From Nitrospina sp. (GTDB lineage Bacteria; Nitrospinota; Nitrospinia; Nitrospinales; VA-1), in NCBI GenBank assembly GCA_018673915.1, contig JABHBK010000034.1, positions 1-64,000 of the forward strand: DNA of 64,000 nucleotides. The letters run 5' to 3'. The notes under the pieces are model-generated. The model saw only the letters and a list, made by a program, of their open reading frames with translations, was not told the DNA's origin and did not search any database. Of this stretch, positions 34,715 through 43,717 are shown piece after piece (positions within the stretch are counted from its first letter, which is position 1; each line of letters begins with the position of its first letter). The translations under genes and the position numbers were made by a program.

Positions 34715-35389
34715 TTAAATACTGAGAATCAGTTTGAATAACGGGACACGACTATAAATAGAAAAAAACTCCCGTTGGACATCAGATAGGATAATTTTAA
34801 GATGGGCCCCTGGCTTCAAACCAAATGCCTTAAGTCCAACGACGGGCAAGCCATCGGCAAAAACGTCCGATGCCAAAATATCATGGTAGGTTAATTGATC
34901 GTTGTCCAGTCGGATAGATATTCGTGAGCGGGCAAAATCAAGTTTCTGAAAATACTTCGCTTCAATAGCCTTATTGATCATTCTAAAGCGTGCCTGATTA
35001 AGCAATAAGTCCACATCTACCCCGCCAATCTGGCTTGAACGAGCCGCATTGATAGCAATCAGACTATTATTGTCCTTCCCAGAAGACAGAATCGGAATTT
35101 GAAACTCGGCAACAAAATAGGATTCCATTCCCATCTGTTCACAGGGACGTACTTTGAAACCCTCTAAATGGTTCTCCAGAACCGAAGTAAAAAACTGGCT
35201 TTCATTTTTGCACTGAATAACAGAACCCACTTCCAGCTTAAGAGTTCCCTTACCGGTCACACCCACTTCCTGGCTCAAGGCAACACGGTTTAAATCCCCA
35301 ACATTAATCCTGGAAGACAAGTCAAGCTTGCAGGCACCCAAGGACAGAATGCATAAAAGGGGAATGACCAAATATCTTGTGAGTTTCAT
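34715..35389 (-). CDS. lipoprotein of unknown function
   Basis: 224 residues from ATG 35389 (frame open to 35398). The N-terminus MKLTRYLVIPLLCILSLGAC is a lipobox signal. The mature part alternates beta strands and short helices (KGTLKLEVGSVIQCKNESQF, NNSLIAINAARSSQIGGVDV, LDFARSRISIRLDNDQL, HLKIILSDVQREFFS) and is similar in pattern to short DUF-type lipoproteins, but I recognise no named family. Upstream lies the UDP-glucose dehydrogenase gene on the same strand; the 59-base gap may allow cotranscription. Confidence 0.6.
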   Translation of the reverse strand: MKLTRYLVIPLLCILSLGACKLDLSSRINVGDLNRVALSQEVGVTGKGTLKLEVGSVIQCKNESQFFTSVLENHLEGFKVRPCEQMGMESYFVAEFQIPILSSGKDNNSLIAINAARSSQIGGVDVDLLLNQARFRMINKAIEAKYFQKLDFARSRISIRLDNDQLTYHDILASDVFADGLPVVGLKAFGLKPGAHLKIILSDVQREFFSIYSRVPLFKLILSI

Positions 35390-35447
35390 TATTGGCAATC
35401 CACACGGCTAAACAAGTATTTCTCCGTGTTTACTCAAGGCGGGATAA

Positions 35448-36833
35448 CTATAAATGGTTCAGTGCAGGCTTTCCTATAGGGTAAACATTAAAACCTATCT
35501 CATAGAGAGCCTTATGATCCAGAAGATTTCTTCCGTCGAAAATAAAAGCGGGTTTTTCCATCTTATCAAAAATCTTCTGATAGTCCAATTCCTTGTATAA
35601 GGTCCATTCTGTGATCAATGCGATTCCGTGTGTCCCTTCGACAGCTTTATAGGGATCTTCAACAAAATCCAGCCCCTCTTCGAAATCCTGAAGATCCTTT
35701 CTGGCATTTTTCAACGCATGCGGATCCGTGATGTTCAAATAGGCTTTTTCTTCAAGTAGCCGCTTACAAATACTGATCGCCGGCGCATCACGGGTATCCC
35801 CCGTATCCGGTTTAAATGCAAAACCAAAAATTGCCAGTTTTTTTCCAACCAGCGTATTGAACATGGCCTGCAATATCCGCTTCACAAATCTATCCATTTG
35901 ATAATCGTTTAGAGATACGACCTGCTCCCAGAAAGAGGCAATTTCATTCAATTGGTAAAATTCGCATAAATAAACCAGATTCAAAATATCCTTACGAAAG
36001 CAGGACCCACCAAAACCCGGACCAGCATTTAAGAACTTGGGACCGATCCGTGAATCCATCCCTATAGCACGGGAAACCTCTGTCACATCAGCTTCTGTCG
36101 CCTCACATATTGAAGCAATCGTATTAATGGAGGATATACGTTGAGCAAGAAAAGCATTGGATACCAGTTTTGAAAGCTCACTACTCCAGAGATTGGTAGT
36201 CACCAAGCGTTCCTTTGGAACCCAATGGAGATAAATTTCCATTAAAACATCACGGGCCGCAAGCCCAGAAGGCGTATCCTTTGAGCCGATCAAAATCCGG
36301 TCTGGGGCTTCCATATCCCTGATCCCTGTACCTTCTGCCATAAACTCAGGGTTGGATAGGATTTCAAATTGGACAGAACTATTACCAGAATGAAGAATAT
36401 TCGCCATAGTCTCTGCAGCCCGGACAGGAATGGTGCTTTTTTCAACAACGATTTTATTCGATTTGGCATTTTCCTTTATTCGTCTTGCCGTTTGCTCAAT
36501 AAATTGCAAATCGACGGCCTTTCCAGCACCTTCACCAAACATTTTTGTAGGCGTGTTGACCGCAACAAAAATGATATCAGCCTCATCAATACAGCGATCA
36601 ATTTCCGTAGAGAAAAAAAGGTTTTTCCCACGGGCCTTTTGCACCCGTTCCAGTAATCCCGGTTCAAAAATAGGGAGATTATCCGAGTTCCAGGCGTCGA
36701 TCCTTTCCTGAGAAATATCAACGACTGTCACCTTATAATTAGGGCATTTGTTAGCAATGATGGTCATGGTCGGTCCGCCAACATAACCCGCCCCGACACA
36801 TAGAATGTTTTTTTTGAAATTTACAGTTGTCAT
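35448..36833 (-). CDS. ugd: UDP-glucose 6-dehydrogenase (long, eukaryote-like type)
   Basis: Oxidises UDP-glucose to UDP-glucuronate for polysaccharide or lipid A precursors. 461 residues from ATG 36833. Rossmann motif LCVGAGYVGGPTM, NAD contact VAVNTPTK, VVEKSTIPVR, catalytic cysteine C278 in GPGFGGSCFRKD, and GFAFKPDTGDTRDAPAI. Length and motifs match the eukaryotic/long bacterial type rather than the ~390-residue bacterial Ugd. It follows a terminator (36871), so it has its own promoter or is transcribed separately. Confidence 0.93.
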   Translation of the reverse strand: MTTVNFKKNILCVGAGYVGGPTMTIIANKCPNYKVTVVDISQERIDAWNSDNLPIFEPGLLERVQKARGKNLFFSTEIDRCIDEADIIFVAVNTPTKMFGEGAGKAVDLQFIEQTARRIKENAKSNKIVVEKSTIPVRAAETMANILHSGNSSVQFEILSNPEFMAEGTGIRDMEAPDRILIGSKDTPSGLAARDVLMEIYLHWVPKERLVTTNLWSSELSKLVSNAFLAQRISSINTIASICEATEADVTEVSRAIGMDSRIGPKFLNAGPGFGGSCFRKDILNLVYLCEFYQLNEIASFWEQVVSLNDYQMDRFVKRILQAMFNTLVGKKLAIFGFAFKPDTGDTRDAPAISICKRLLEEKAYLNITDPHALKNARKDLQDFEEGLDFVEDPYKAVEGTHGIALITEWTLYKELDYQKIFDKMEKPAFIFDGRNLLDHKALYEIGFNVYPIGKPALNHL

Positions 36834-36870
36834 TAGGAACTTTTCGGTAAAAGGGAAGAATAGCTTGAAC

Positions 36871-36908
36871 AAAAAAAGGCCCGGCCCCGAGGGGACCAGA
36901 CCTTTTTA
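36871..36908 (-). terminator. intrinsic terminator of the tetraheme cytochrome gene
   Basis: Read on the minus strand, GGUCUGG and CCGGGCC plus a CCCC/GGGG inner stem (several G-U pairs) are followed by seven U. The wobble pairs form only on the minus strand, which fixes the orientation. Confidence 0.8.
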
Positions 36909-36929
36909 TTTAGGAATTAAAAAATCTCA

Positions 36930-37856
36930 CTATTTATAATTAAAGGTCTTTTTCTTGCTGTTATAAGGCTTTGTGCCTTTTTTAAACTTGAGTTTGCCTT
37001 TATCTGTAATTTTAAAGTCTTCGATTAACAGCGGAGTTTTCTCTGTCTGACCAACTTCTTTGGCACGGTCATCCTTTTTCTCCAGTTTCTGGTCCGCATT
37101 ATCCTCGTTCCAGTAATCCGCAATTTTATGCACCTTCAACTTTCTTTCTTCAAAGTTGAATTTATACTTGTCATGAACCTCAGGTTTAAAGGGTGTCTTA
37201 TCATGGGTGTGGCAGCGGGTACAGACATTGGCATAATCCCATCGCTGACCATAGTGTTCCGTTTCCGCTTTAGTAAAATTCCCTTTTGAGGCTTTCATCA
37301 CGGCCCGGAACTGGGAACCACCGGCAACTGCGTGGCACATTTCGCAGCCTACCTGCTCCTTGTTAGGCTCCTCCGGATCAATTTTGCTAGCTGTGTCTTT
37401 GCCTTTTTTACTCTTACTCCCGGCTGGTTTAAACCCGCCTTTTTGACGATACCCGGTTGTATGACATCTTAAGCAAAGGGGAGTCGTGGTGTAATCTTTT
37501 TCAGGATCCAGCTTAACCCTTAGCTTGGCTTCCTTCCGTTCTCCGGGCTTTAACAAATTGAAAGTGCCACCATGTGGAGACTTTGTCCAAGCCTGGTAAT
37601 AAGCATCATGGCAACTGCCATTACATTTAACGGCACCGACATATTTTGGTTTTTTCCGCATATCCTTGACCGTCTTGGCCCGTTTTTTGGGTTTAACTTC
37701 CCATTTGTCAAACAAGGCGTTTTCTTCTTCGGTCAATTCAATTTTCTTCTTCTTCTTTTTAGCATCCGCCTCAATACCGGTCCCAAAAACCAAGGCTAAA
37801 GAAACCAAAACCAAACTCAGAACTTTCAATGCTTTTCCCATTTTCCACTCCATCAT
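36930..37856 (-). CDS. exported tetraheme cytochrome c (c554-like)
   Basis: 308 residues. The Sec signal (residues ~8-31, ending GTGIEADA) is followed by Lys-rich and then heme-bearing parts. Heme sites: CNGSCH (C78/C82, a CX3CH spacing), CLRCH (128-132), CEMCH (171-175) and CTRCH (212-216). Extra His (SPHGGTF, ETEHYGQRW) may be distal ligands. The pattern YVG-C--CH-aYY-AW--SPHGGTF is that of cytochrome c554/multiheme families. GGAGG lies 9 bases before ATG 37856; a second start at 37841 is possible. It has its own putative promoter (37933-37961) and a strong terminator. Electron carrier in the periplasm; partner unknown. Confidence 0.83.
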   Translation of the reverse strand: MMEWKMGKALKVLSLVLVSLALVFGTGIEADAKKKKKKIELTEEENALFDKWEVKPKKRAKTVKDMRKKPKYVGAVKCNGSCHDAYYQAWTKSPHGGTFNLLKPGERKEAKLRVKLDPEKDYTTTPLCLRCHTTGYRQKGGFKPAGSKSKKGKDTASKIDPEEPNKEQVGCEMCHAVAGGSQFRAVMKASKGNFTKAETEHYGQRWDYANVCTRCHTHDKTPFKPEVHDKYKFNFEERKLKVHKIADYWNEDNADQKLEKKDDRAKEVGQTEKTPLLIEDFKITDKGKLKFKKGTKPYNSKKKTFNYK

Positions 37857-37932
37857 GTGCGCAATCCTCCCAGACCCACGTATTCGAGGCTTAAAACATA
37901 TTTAAATAAAAATCCTTCATAAATACATGGAA

Positions 37933-37961
37933 AGGATAGTATAAATCCCTTTTCGGGTCAA
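37933..37961 (-). promoter_or_regulatory. putative promoter of the tetraheme cytochrome
   Basis: On the minus strand TTGACC (37961-37956), 17-base spacer, TATCCT (37938-37933). Confidence 0.4.
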
Positions 37962-38026
37962 TAGCCATTGCGGAGAACCTTGGCTATTTATAACTCTATA
38001 TTTTCAATCTATTTCGGCTAATTTCA

Positions 38027-39079
38027 TTGAATCCTAAACTTTCAAATTTTGATTTCGATTTACCGGAGAACCTGATAGCCCAAAAACCAACCCAGCGCAG
38101 AGGGCAGTCTCGCTTATTAGTGGTCGATCGTGAAAAGAAATCCTTAATCCACGACAAATTTAGCAATTTAAAAAACCATTTAAAAAATCATCCCCTTATG
38201 GTTTTTAATGATACACGTGTCATCCCGGCAATACTTCAAGCTCATATGGAATCCACTTCCAGACAAGTCGAAATCCTGCTAACTCGCCAATTAGAACCTG
38301 ATGTATGGGAAGCCATGATTAAAGGATTGGGACGTTTAAAACCAGGAGCAAAATTCAAATTCGAAAACAGTGATTTAAAGGCGCAGTTTGTAAGACGGAA
38401 GGATAACCGAGCCCATATAAGTTTTTCATCACAAAATGAACTTTCAACTTTTATAAACCAGAGTGGGCGAATGCCCCTCCCTCCTTATATCCATAGACCT
38501 CTAGACACAGACCGGCAAACCCTTGAGGTGGATAGAAAGCGGTATCAAACTGTTTTTGCCCGCAATTCAGGGGCCATTGCCGCACCCACAGCAGGCCTGC
38601 ATTTTACACAGGCCCAATTGAAAGTTCTTCGTGAAAGTTTTGCGGATACAGCCCATCTCACTTTACACGTGGGTCCGGGCACTTTTATACCCATACGCGA
38701 AGAAGAATTTACCCTCCACAAAATGCAGGAAGAATACTTTCAAATTTTTCCGGCGAACTGGAACAAAATTGCTCAGGCAAAAAAGAAGGGGCAAGCTATT
38801 TTGGCGGTGGGAACCACAACCACCCGGGTCTTGGAGACTCAGGGGTTTGAGAAAACTATCCAGACATCAGCATCTGGATGGACCAATTGTTTTATATACC
38901 CAGGTTGGGAATTCAGGATGGCGGATCACCTGCTCACCAATTTTCATCTACCCAAGTCGACACTGTTCTTGCTGGTGTGTGCCTTCATGGGTGAAAAACT
39001 GGCCAAAAAAGCCTATTCCGAGGCAATTAAGGAAAAATACCGTTTTTTCAGCTACGGTGATGCGATGCTAATTCTTTGA
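38027..39079 (+). CDS. queA: tRNA preQ1(34) S-adenosylmethionine ribosyltransferase-isomerase
   Basis: Converts preQ1 in tRNA to epoxyqueuosine using SAM as ribosyl donor. 350 residues, start TTG 38027. Motifs: FDLPENLIAQKPTQRRGQSRLL, MVFNDTRVIPA, PLPPYI, SGAIAAPTAGLHFT, HVGPGTFIPI, LTNFHLPKSTLFLLV and FFSYGDAMLIL. It is divergent from the tetraheme cytochrome gene and convergent with the HU/IHF gene. No tgt is adjacent. Confidence 0.95.
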   Translation: MNPKLSNFDFDLPENLIAQKPTQRRGQSRLLVVDREKKSLIHDKFSNLKNHLKNHPLMVFNDTRVIPAILQAHMESTSRQVEILLTRQLEPDVWEAMIKGLGRLKPGAKFKFENSDLKAQFVRRKDNRAHISFSSQNELSTFINQSGRMPLPPYIHRPLDTDRQTLEVDRKRYQTVFARNSGAIAAPTAGLHFTQAQLKVLRESFADTAHLTLHVGPGTFIPIREEEFTLHKMQEEYFQIFPANWNKIAQAKKKGQAILAVGTTTTRVLETQGFEKTIQTSASGWTNCFIYPGWEFRMADHLLTNFHLPKSTLFLLVCAFMGEKLAKKAYSEAIKEKYRFFSYGDAMLIL

Positions 39080-39105
39080 AAGTAAGGCCCTTGGCCAAGA
39101 TTTAA

Positions 39106-39390
39106 TCAAACCTTACCTTCATCAACTGCTTGCTTGAAAAACTTACCCGATTTGAAGCGAACCACTTTCCGGGCAGAAATTTCAGCTTCTTCACCGGTTT
39201 TTGGATTTCTACCGACACGCTTGGTCTTGGCGCGGACTTGAAATGTTCCGAACCGACGCAAGATAACTGGCTCCCCATGGCCCAGTGATTCTTTTATCAA
39301 TTCAATCACTGTTTCCACAGCCTCTTCAGCTTTGGCTCTGGATAAACTGGCCCGAGATGAAACCTGATTAATTATGTCTTGTTTGGTCAT
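39106..39390 (-). CDS. HU/IHF-family DNA-bending protein
   Basis: 94 residues of the bacterial histone-like family, IHF-alpha-like. It shows the C-terminal pattern GRNPKTGEEAEISARKVVRFKSGK, with the conserved proline that intercalates in the minor groove (RNPKTG), and GTFQVRAKTKR. GGAGGAGGG lies just before ATG 39390. HU and IHF alpha cannot be told apart with certainty. It is separated from ftsB by a 369-base non-coding gap. Confidence 0.92.
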   Translation of the reverse strand: MTKQDIINQVSSRASLSRAKAEEAVETVIELIKESLGHGEPVILRRFGTFQVRAKTKRVGRNPKTGEEAEISARKVVRFKSGKFFKQAVDEGKV

Positions 39391-39759
39391 GCTCCCTCCT
39401 CCAAAAACAAACTAATGATATTTTTATAAATTAATTGGCCAAAAAAAAATTAAATTTATTTTTTATACCGCGATAAAGTTTCCTAGAGTTTCATACGAAT
39501 GCAACACCAGGAATTACCTCGGAAAAAAAACAACTTATTAATATATCGATGCACCTACCTTATCACTTAAATCAAAAATATCAATAGTTTATTCAAGAAT
39601 TTAACATGTTTATCCTTGCTTTAGACTAATCCCATTTTCATTCTTGACAAGGTTTTACAACTGAGAGGAAACAGGGGATCAGATAACCCTTTTTTTAAAA
39701 AGGTTTATAAACGGGATGGGTTTGTGGGCCTCCACAGGAATGCAAAAGGAAGAGGAAAA
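39391..39759. other. non-coding gap between HU/IHF and ftsB genes
   Basis: 369 bases with no supported gene. It holds an 8-bp inverted repeat CCTCCACA (39729-39736) / TGTGGAGG (39767-39774) that spans the ftsB stop codon, an AT hairpin AACCC/AAGGTT around 39685-39705, and the upstream region of the HU/IHF gene. I see no confident promoter or known RNA. Confidence 0.5.
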
Positions 39760-40074
39760 TTATTTTTGTGGAGGAAGCGGATTTTTTGTTTGCACAATGT
39801 GATAAACCTGATCGCCGGGTTTAATCAGGCTCAGTTTTTCTCGCGCAATTTTTTCAATCTCATATGGGTCTGACTTCAATGCTTTTACTTCAAGCTTAAG
39901 CTTTTCATTTTTGGCCTGCAAAATTTCATTTTCTTGTTTCATTTTAATCTGATTTTGCTCGGAATAGTAAGCATTCAATATACCATTCTCATGAAAGACC
40001 GCCATCAAGAGCAGAAGCATAAAAAAGCCCAGACTCAACAATAAAATTTTTTGGTGTCGGCTAGTTTCAAGCAT
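39760..40074 (-). CDS. ftsB: septum formation initiator, FtsB/DivIC family
   Basis: 104 residues. A short cytoplasmic start is followed by one membrane helix (ILLLSLGFFMLLLLMAVF) and a periplasmic coiled coil (SEQNQIKMKQENEILQAKNE, KLKLEVKALKSDP), ending YEIEKIAREKLSLIKPGDQVY. This is the bitopic divisome layout that recruits FtsL/FtsQ. It is the last gene of a mtnP-hemL-eno-ftsB run; eno-ftsB adjacency is common in bacteria. Confidence 0.9.
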   Translation of the reverse strand: MLETSRHQKILLLSLGFFMLLLLMAVFHENGILNAYYSEQNQIKMKQENEILQAKNEKLKLEVKALKSDPYEIEKIAREKLSLIKPGDQVYHIVQTKNPLPPQK

Positions 40075-40121
40075 AAGTCATAGTAAGTTTTTAATGGATC
40101 AAAAATCCAGCTAGCCTACAA

Positions 40122-41408
40122 TCAGAGCAGGTTATAAAAAACTTCTTTACCTCGGTATACTGCCGTGTCACCTAAAATTTCCTCAATACGCAAAAGTTGG
40201 TTATATTTTGCTGTACGATCCGTTCTGCACAAAGACCCCGTTTTAATCTGACCTGCATTCACGGCTACAGAGATATCCGCAATACTCGTATCTTCCGTTT
40301 CGCCTGAGCGGTGAGATATAACAGCCGTATACCCAGCCTTTTTGGCCATTTCAACAGCATCCAGCGTTTCGGTAAGGGTACCAATTTGGTTAACTTTAAT
40401 CAGAATAGAATTTGCCACCCCTCCCTGAATTCCCTTAGACAGAATCTTCGTATTGGTAACAAACAGGTCATCACCGACAATTTGAACAGAGTCTCCAATT
40501 TTGTCGGTCATTTTTTTCCAGCCTGTCCAGTCATTTTCTGCGAGACCGTCTTCAATACTGATGATGGGATATTTAGCCGCCAAACCGGCCAGAAAGTCTA
40601 CCATCTCATCAGAGCTCCATTTGCTGTTGCCTTCAGCGGATAGAGAATATTTTTTATTCGAATACAACTCGCTGGCGGCAACATCCAGGGCAATTAAAAA
40701 ATCCTTCCCAATTTTATACCCGGCGCTTTTTACTGCCTTGATCAAAACCTCAATAGCTTGTTCATTCGATTGCAAATCAGGGGCAAACCCTCCTTCATCT
40801 CCAACAGCAGTATTAAAGCCTCCTTTTTTCAGGACCCCTTTCAAATGGTGAAACACTTCGACACCCATCCTTAAAGCCGCTGAAAATGAATTTGCACCAA
40901 CCGGAACAATCATAAACTCCTGAATATCTACATTATTGTCCGCGTGAGCCCCTCCGTTCAGCACATTCATCATCGGAACAGGAAGTTCCTTGGCATTGGT
41001 GCCCCCTATATACTGAAATAAGGGTAGATCAAGGTCACTTGCCGCCGCTTGCGCCACAGCTAATGAAACCCCCAGTATGGCATTAGCACCTAACTTATTT
41101 TTATTGGCGGTTCCATCCATTTCTATCATCAACCGGTCGATCAATATCTGCTCTGTGACTTCAATTCCTACGATTTCCGGAGCAATTTTGCTATTCACAT
41201 TTTTTATGGCTTTGGTAACCCCTTTTCCCTGATAAATCTTCTTATCTCCATCGCGAAGCTCTACCGCTTCCCTTGAGCCCGTCGATGCCCCGGATGGTAC
41301 AGCCGCTCTGCCTATGGCACCGCTCTCCAAGGTCACGTCCACTTCCAACGTAGGATTTCCCCTTGAATCCAAAATTTGCCTGCTCTGTACCCCTATGATT
41401 TCGCTCAT
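40122..41408 (-). CDS. eno: enolase
   Basis: Interconverts 2-phosphoglycerate and phosphoenolpyruvate. 428 residues from ATG 41408; the upstream in-frame ATG 41426 would overlap hemL. Canonical residues: [49 protein letters not shown] and the signature [15 protein letters not shown] followed by [14 protein letters not shown]. All metal ligands are present. It is followed by ftsB 47 bases later. Confidence 0.97.
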   Translation of the reverse strand: MSEIIGVQSRQILDSRGNPTLEVDVTLESGAIGRAAVPSGASTGSREAVELRDGDKKIYQGKGVTKAIKNVNSKIAPEIVGIEVTEQILIDRLMIEMDGTANKNKLGANAILGVSLAVAQAAASDLDLPLFQYIGGTNAKELPVPMMNVLNGGAHADNNVDIQEFMIVPVGANSFSAALRMGVEVFHHLKGVLKKGGFNTAVGDEGGFAPDLQSNEQAIEVLIKAVKSAGYKIGKDFLIALDVAASELYSNKKYSLSAEGNSKWSSDEMVDFLAGLAAKYPIISIEDGLAENDWTGWKKMTDKIGDSVQIVGDDLFVTNTKILSKGIQGGVANSILIKVNQIGTLTETLDAVEMAKKAGYTAVISHRSGETEDTSIADISVAVNAGQIKTGSLCRTDRTAKYNQLLRIEEILGDTAVYRGKEVFYNLL

Positions 41409-41418
41409 AATCTCACCG

Positions 41419-42714
41419 TTATCCACGAGCCGCAGTTAACGCTTTGCGGCTAGCTTCTATAGTTAGGCTGATGTCCTCATCCGTATGAACTGCAGACATG
41501 AAACCAGCCTCAAATTGGGAAGGCGCAATATAGACACCTTCCTCCAATAATCCATTAAAATATCGTTTAAAAAAATCTGTGTCACAGGATTTGACCGTTT
41601 CAAAATCAACAATATCCTGATCGGTAAAAAACATGGAGAACATCGAACCTACGCGAGTAAACTGGGCCTGAATACCAAGAGCCGCAACATTTTGTATTAA
41701 ACCCTCGCAGAGCTTTTGCGACTTTTGCTCCAAGGCTTGATAAGTTCCATCTTGCGAGAGTAAGTCAAGCATTTCGTTTCCGGCCGCCATAGCCAAAGGG
41801 TTACCGGACAAGGTACCTGCCTGATAGACAGAGCCTAAAGGAGAAATATGAGCCATTACATCACGCGATCCACCGTATGCACCAACCGGCAGGCCTCCTC
41901 CTATAATTTTTCCCATGCAAGTAATATCTGGATTTACGCCATATAGTTTTTGCGCGCCTCCCAGTGAGACACGGAACCCCGTAATGACCTCATCAAATAT
42001 CAGCAGCGCACCCGCCTTTTGGGTCACTTCACGCAAGGCTTCAAGAAAGCCTGGTTTAGGCGGGACGACACCCATATTGCCTCCAATGGGTTCAACTATC
42101 AGAGCCGCAATTTCTTTACCTTCTTTGTCAAAAAGTTCACGGACCTGCTCAATATTGTTGTAGGGAAGGTTCAGAGTTTTCTCTGCAAGACTGGAAACGA
42201 TACCCGGACACTCTGGAATTCCCAGCGATACCAACCCAGAGCCGGCCTTAACCAAAAGGCTGTCTCCATGACCGTGATAACATCCCTCAAACTTGACGAT
42301 CTTGTCGCGCCCAGTAATCCCACGTGCCAACCGCAAAGCACTCATTACAGCTTCGGTACCGGAATTCACCATTCGCACAACTTCAATGGAAGGTACGGCA
42401 TTGACTACTTTTTCCGCCAACTGGATTTCCAGTTCCGTAGACGCTCCATAACTAGTACCCAACTGGGCCTGACGGGTAATAGCGGACACAATTTGAGGAT
42501 GGGCATGGCCGAAAATGAGAGGTCCCCATGAACCCACATAATCGACAAACTCGTTTCCATCTGCATCGGTTATTCGTGATCCCCTGGCACTTTTAATAAA
42601 CAAGGGGTCTCCGCCTACAGCGTTAAAAGCCCTGACGGGACTATTCACTCCTCCCGGCATTACCTTCTTGGCTTTAGAAAAAAGTTGACTGGAAATATTT
42701 CTATTCATGGACAT
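41419..42714 (-). CDS. hemL: glutamate-1-semialdehyde 2,1-aminomutase
   Basis: PLP enzyme making 5-aminolevulinate in the C5 heme pathway. 431 residues. Catalytic lysine K269 in [18 protein letters not shown], plus [53 protein letters not shown] and [13 protein letters not shown]. Supplies heme for the cytochromes found here. Its start (42714) overlaps the mtnP stop codon by one base. Confidence 0.97.
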   Translation of the reverse strand: MSMNRNISSQLFSKAKKVMPGGVNSPVRAFNAVGGDPLFIKSARGSRITDADGNEFVDYVGSWGPLIFGHAHPQIVSAITRQAQLGTSYGASTELEIQLAEKVVNAVPSIEVVRMVNSGTEAVMSALRLARGITGRDKIVKFEGCYHGHGDSLLVKAGSGLVSLGIPECPGIVSSLAEKTLNLPYNNIEQVRELFDKEGKEIAALIVEPIGGNMGVVPPKPGFLEALREVTQKAGALLIFDEVITGFRVSLGGAQKLYGVNPDITCMGKIIGGGLPVGAYGGSRDVMAHISPLGSVYQAGTLSGNPLAMAAGNEMLDLLSQDGTYQALEQKSQKLCEGLIQNVAALGIQAQFTRVGSMFSMFFTDQDIVDFETVKSCDTDFFKRYFNGLLEEGVYIAPSQFEAGFMSAVHTDEDISLTIEASRKALTAARG

Positions 42715-43565
42715 TAACCAAATAAAATTGAAAGTTCGTCTTTAAGGGATTGTGGAATTTTTTCGGGGTCCGTGACCACTGCAAATTTGTTGGCTTCACA
42801 ACAGGTACAGGGTTGAATGCTCCCTATCATGGGTATTAATTCTTTAATAACCTTCTGCGCCTGCTCCACATTTTTATGCATGATTTCTAACACAGCTTCC
42901 AGAGTAACGGGTTCTTCTTCGACATGCCAACAATCGAAATCAGTCACTAAAGCCAGAGTTGAATAGCAGAGGCCTGCTTCGCGGGCTAGTTTGGCCTCGG
43001 TAACATTGGTCATTCCTATGACATCAACACCCCATTGCCGGTATAAATTCGACTCTGCTCGGGTAGAAAACTGCGGTCCTTCAATACAAATATAGGTTCC
43101 TCCCTCATGGACCTGGGCGCCTGCATTTTGGGCGGCCTGGAAAAGAGTCTTTGAAGTGGAAAGGCAAACTGGGTCGGCCAAGCTGACATGGCCCACCATT
43201 CCCTGAGTAAAAAAGGTGCTGATACGCAGATGTGTTCTATCAATAAACTGATGAGGTACCACAAAATGACCAGGGGGGGCATCTTCTTTCATACCCCCTA
43301 CAGCACTTACTGAAATAATCCGATCAACCCCAATTTTTTTCATCGCAAAAATATTAGCCCGGAAATTTATTTCAGAGGGGGGAATGACATGCCCCACACC
43401 ATGACGAGGAAGGAAAGCTATTCTGACTCCATCCAATTTTCCGATCACAATGCTGTCCGAAGGTGAACCAAAAGGGGTATCCACTGTGATCTTTTCGATC
43501 ACATCAAGACCCTTCATCTGGTATAAACCACTCCCACCAATCACACCCAGCAACTTATCCGCCAT
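42714..43565 (-). CDS. mtnP: S-methyl-5'-thioadenosine phosphorylase
   Basis: Phosphorolysis of methylthioadenosine, first step of methionine salvage, from the PNP superfamily. 283 residues. GVIGGSGLYQMKGL, FLPRHGVGHVIPPSEINFRA, SVSAVGGMKEDAPPGHFV, EGPQFSTRAESNLYR and VIGMTNVTEAKLAREA are diagnostic of MTAP rather than plain PNP. First gene of the run with hemL, eno and ftsB. ahcY at 52.8 kb belongs to the same sulfur/methyl cycle. Confidence 0.93.
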   Translation of the reverse strand: MADKLLGVIGGSGLYQMKGLDVIEKITVDTPFGSPSDSIVIGKLDGVRIAFLPRHGVGHVIPPSEINFRANIFAMKKIGVDRIISVSAVGGMKEDAPPGHFVVPHQFIDRTHLRISTFFTQGMVGHVSLADPVCLSTSKTLFQAAQNAGAQVHEGGTYICIEGPQFSTRAESNLYRQWGVDVIGMTNVTEAKLAREAGLCYSTLALVTDFDCWHVEEEPVTLEAVLEIMHKNVEQAQKVIKELIPMIGSIQPCTCCEANKFAVVTDPEKIPQSLKDELSILFG

Positions 43566-43717
43566 GAAAATTCACTCCATTAAAATTAAAAAGGGGGTTT
43601 GTTCAAAGACTATTTACAAAAGGGTAAAAAAGATTCACCACATTGAAGAAATGAAACCCAGTCCTCACTAATCACAGGAAAAGGTTCTGGAGATTGGTGC
43701 CTATGAGTTAAACCCGG

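Noticed and set aside
39645-39650. TTGACA at 39645 on the plus strand in the HU/ftsB gap
   Set aside because: No acceptable -10 follows at 15-19 bases and no plus-strand gene lies downstream.
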